Of a stretch of DNA of 22,932 nucleotides, positions 21,433 through 22,932 are shown piece after piece (positions within the stretch are counted from its first letter, which is position 1; the number at the start of each line of letters is the position of its first letter). The position numbers were made by a program, and so were the translations under genes. This DNA is from Bacteroidota bacterium. Lineage in GTDB: Bacteria > Bacteroidota > Bacteroidia > Chitinophagales > Chitinophagaceae. The notes beneath the pieces are model-generated. The model was not told the DNA's origin. It saw nothing but the letters and a program-made list of their open reading frames with translations, and ran no database searches. The stretch lies in the NCBI GenBank assembly GCA_023418315.1, contig JAEZZY010000065.1, positions 1-22,932 on the forward strand, read 5' to 3'.

Positions 21433-22779
21433 TTAAATACTTTTTTTTGAAATGGCGTTTCTATAAAAAAGATTCCGGTAAGGATAACCCGCCAAGGCAG
21501 CACACATTATTATCAACGAAACCGGAAGGGTATAATGCGCATTGGAGATGGGGCCGGTAATCAGCGCAAAATATAAAATATACAGCGCAGTAAACCATTT
21601 CAGAATGGGCTTTGCGGGTGCATAACGCAGAAACAAAATAACGCCTGCTATTTTCAAAAGATTAAATCCTAAAACGAACAAGGCAAAAACAGCGGACTTA
21701 TTCTTTTTCAGATAATCTATCAGCTCCGATATACTCATTTCTTTGACCAATGTCGTAAACTTCTTCGATGTGCCGGAATAAAGACGGCTCAATGTCAATT
21801 TTCCTGTAAACTCATCCATTTCGCCTCTGCCGGTTTCTATAAAAAATCGTCCGCTTTTGCTGAGATGATAAACAAGATAAGAACCTAAATTTTCTTTAAG
21901 CAACGTTATCCCCCGCATATTTGCTTGTTCATAACGATCTTTAAAATGAGGCAGCGAAGCAATCTGTTTCCGTTCTTCTGCTATCCAAGCATCAGCTTCT
22001 TCCATGCTTGTCTTGTCGGCAAAATAATGATGATAATAAAAAATAGCATTAAAGGATTGAATACTTGAAAAATGAAATTTTCCGGTACGCAATTGATTTC
22101 CGTAGCTGTATGCCACAATGCAGAGGATAGGAAGCAAGGAAGCTATTCCTACCTTGTTCCATTTTATTTTGACGGCAAGCGCATAAATAAGCAACATCAA
22201 AAAATGAATGAGCGCAAAAGGATAAAGCACGGGTTTTATAAACAAGCCTAACACCAATGCAAGCGACATCCTATAAGCAGCGCGTACCGATTTATTCCCT
22301 AAGAAAAGAATTGCATGACGGAAATAAACAAGTGCACAGATTTGGAGCAAAAGATCAGGAGCGATGAGATTGGCATAAACCAACTGGCTTGGGAAAAACA
22401 CTAACAGAAGCACTAAAAACGGATCGTATTTTTTGTTGTATCCCAGCAGCAGGAAGGTGTTTCTGCAATAAAAAACAGTAAAAACAGAAAGAAGGTTTTG
22501 CAGAAATAATACGATAAAATTGTTTAGGGTGAAACGATAAACCATGCTTAGGAAAAGCGGATAGCCGGGTGTTCGCAACGTCATGTATTCCGCTTCTATA
22601 GGGAGGGCAGGGTTGCCGCTGTAAAAGAACGAGCGTTCCATAATATTCACCGCCTCATATACATACTCAAACGTATCGCCGTTACATATGTTTCCGTAAT
22701 GCAGGGCCCCAAGAAAATATACGACGTGAAGCAACAGCACGGAAGCCATAAACCCATATCGCCGGAGCAGAGAAATCAT
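21433..22779 (-). CDS. GT-C-fold integral membrane protein (ArnT/GT39-like)
   Basis: A 448-residue polytopic inner-membrane protein with helices at about 10-28, 85-105, 120-140, 165-200, 208-220, 365-385 and 395-435. The first outer loop contains NGDTFEY (Asp35 and Glu38) followed by TLRTPGYPLFL, the RxPGYP element typical of GT-C sugar transferases and their relatives. The hydrophilic segment about 225-350 (rich in K, E, Y) is outside or in a loop. It lies 10 nt upstream of the next GT-C gene and is probably its partner or paralogue. The sugar and acceptor are unknown; a role in polysaccharide or protein O-glycosylation is a guess. The ATG at 22779 is the first in frame before the 5' gap. 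Confidence 0.8.
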   Translation of the reverse strand: MISLLRRYGFMASVLLLHVVYFLGALHYGNICNGDTFEYVYEAVNIMERSFFYSGNPALPIEAEYMTLRTPGYPLFLSMVYRFTLNNFIVLFLQNLLSVFTVFYCRNTFLLLGYNKKYDPFLVLLLVFFPSQLVYANLIAPDLLLQICALVYFRHAILFLGNKSVRAAYRMSLALVLGLFIKPVLYPFALIHFLMLLIYALAVKIKWNKVGIASLLPILCIVAYSYGNQLRTGKFHFSSIQSFNAIFYYHHYFADKTSMEEADAWIAEERKQIASLPHFKDRYEQANMRGITLLKENLGSYLVYHLSKSGRFFIETGRGEMDEFTGKLTLSRLYSGTSKKFTTLVKEMSISELIDYLKKNKSAVFALFVLGFNLLKIAGVILFLRYAPAKPILKWFTALYILYFALITGPISNAHYTLPVSLIIMCAALAGYPYRNLFYRNAISKKSI

Positions 22780-22812
22780 TTGCTAAAAATAGCGTACTCA
22801 AGGGATAAAACT

Positions 22813-22824
22813 ATAGCCGGCTAT
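22813..22824. repeat. 12-bp perfect palindrome upstream of the GT-C genes
   Basis: ATAGCCGGCTAT is its own reverse complement and lies 34 nt upstream of the GT-C gene start (22779). It could be a regulator site, but a palindrome this short may be chance. Confidence 0.35.
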
Positions 22825-22894
22825 GGTGAAATAGGTTTAGAGGAATTGAAAAAAGCAGGGAAAATTATTGTCTGTTATAGGTAAAAAGAGGGTT

Positions 22895-22932
22895 GGGGGG
22901 GGGGGGGGGGGCGGGGCCGGCCGGGGATATTT
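22895..22932. other. G17 homopolymer and GC-rich tail, probable contig-end artefact
   Basis: Seventeen consecutive G residues (22895-22911) are followed by a GC-rich string containing GGCCGGCC and then ATATTT. Nothing else in the window has such composition, and it falls exactly at the edge. Low-quality sequence ends or adapter/no-signal calls produce this kind of poly-G. Confidence 0.6.

Noticed and set aside
22699..22884. Plus-strand 61-codon frame at the right end
   Set aside because: Most of it is antisense to the GT-C gene start, and it has no recognisable feature.
1..22932. tRNA, rRNA and CRISPR arrays
   Set aside because: No cloverleaf-like sequences with TTCRA arms, no rRNA segments and no regularly spaced repeats were seen by eye; a covariance search would settle tRNAs.

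Overview
This window looks like chromosomal DNA of a Bacteroidota bacterium, most likely of the Chitinophagales/Sphingobacteriia type. The evidence is a large secreted protein with PKD repeats and a type IX secretion (type B, gliding-associated) C-terminal domain, the Bacteroidota-typical block lpxH-like / lptE-like / acidic TPR protein / secG, a TIGR02757-family gene, and several TAnnTTTG promoter elements upstream of genes. The genus cannot be fixed from the sequence.

Layout. 1-1246: the tail of an unidentified gene, then a secreted protein of unknown function. 1247-2548: the one clearly accessory stretch. It holds a decayed element (two REP-like units in inverted orientation flanking a 31-codon remnant of an IS200-like/RAYT transposase) beside an AT-rich gene for a two-helix membrane protein. 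2549-4393: an ABC ATPase and its FtsX/MacB-like permease. 4431-9989: a long minus-strand envelope block, read in transcription order as periplasmic peptidyl-prolyl isomerase, TIGR02757 protein, LpxH-like hydrolase (lipid A), LptE-like lipoprotein (LPS export), acidic TPR protein, SecG (secretion) and MltG (peptidoglycan). Spacings of 3-7 nt and one ATGA overlap inside it indicate an operon.

10226-12649: a class D beta-lactamase lipoprotein gene converges on metF, with a 1-nt gap; an ArsR-like regulator diverges from metF behind a textbook Bacteroidota promoter. 12845-16375: the lectin/PKD/type IX secreted protein and a second secreted protein. 16539-18203: glnS. 18367-19715: a thioredoxin-reductase-like ferredoxin/flavodoxin-NADP reductase followed by an adrenodoxin-type ferredoxin, probably partners in one electron-transfer pair. 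19842-22779: two adjacent GT-C-fold integral membrane proteins. The last ~40 bases are a G17 homopolymer and very GC-rich sequence unlike the rest, probably a contig-end artefact.

No rRNA, tRNA, CRISPR array or clear riboswitch was seen. I did not find a convincing wholly new multi-gene system. The most unusual structure is the inverted REP-like pair around the transposase remnant, next to the foreign-looking membrane gene.
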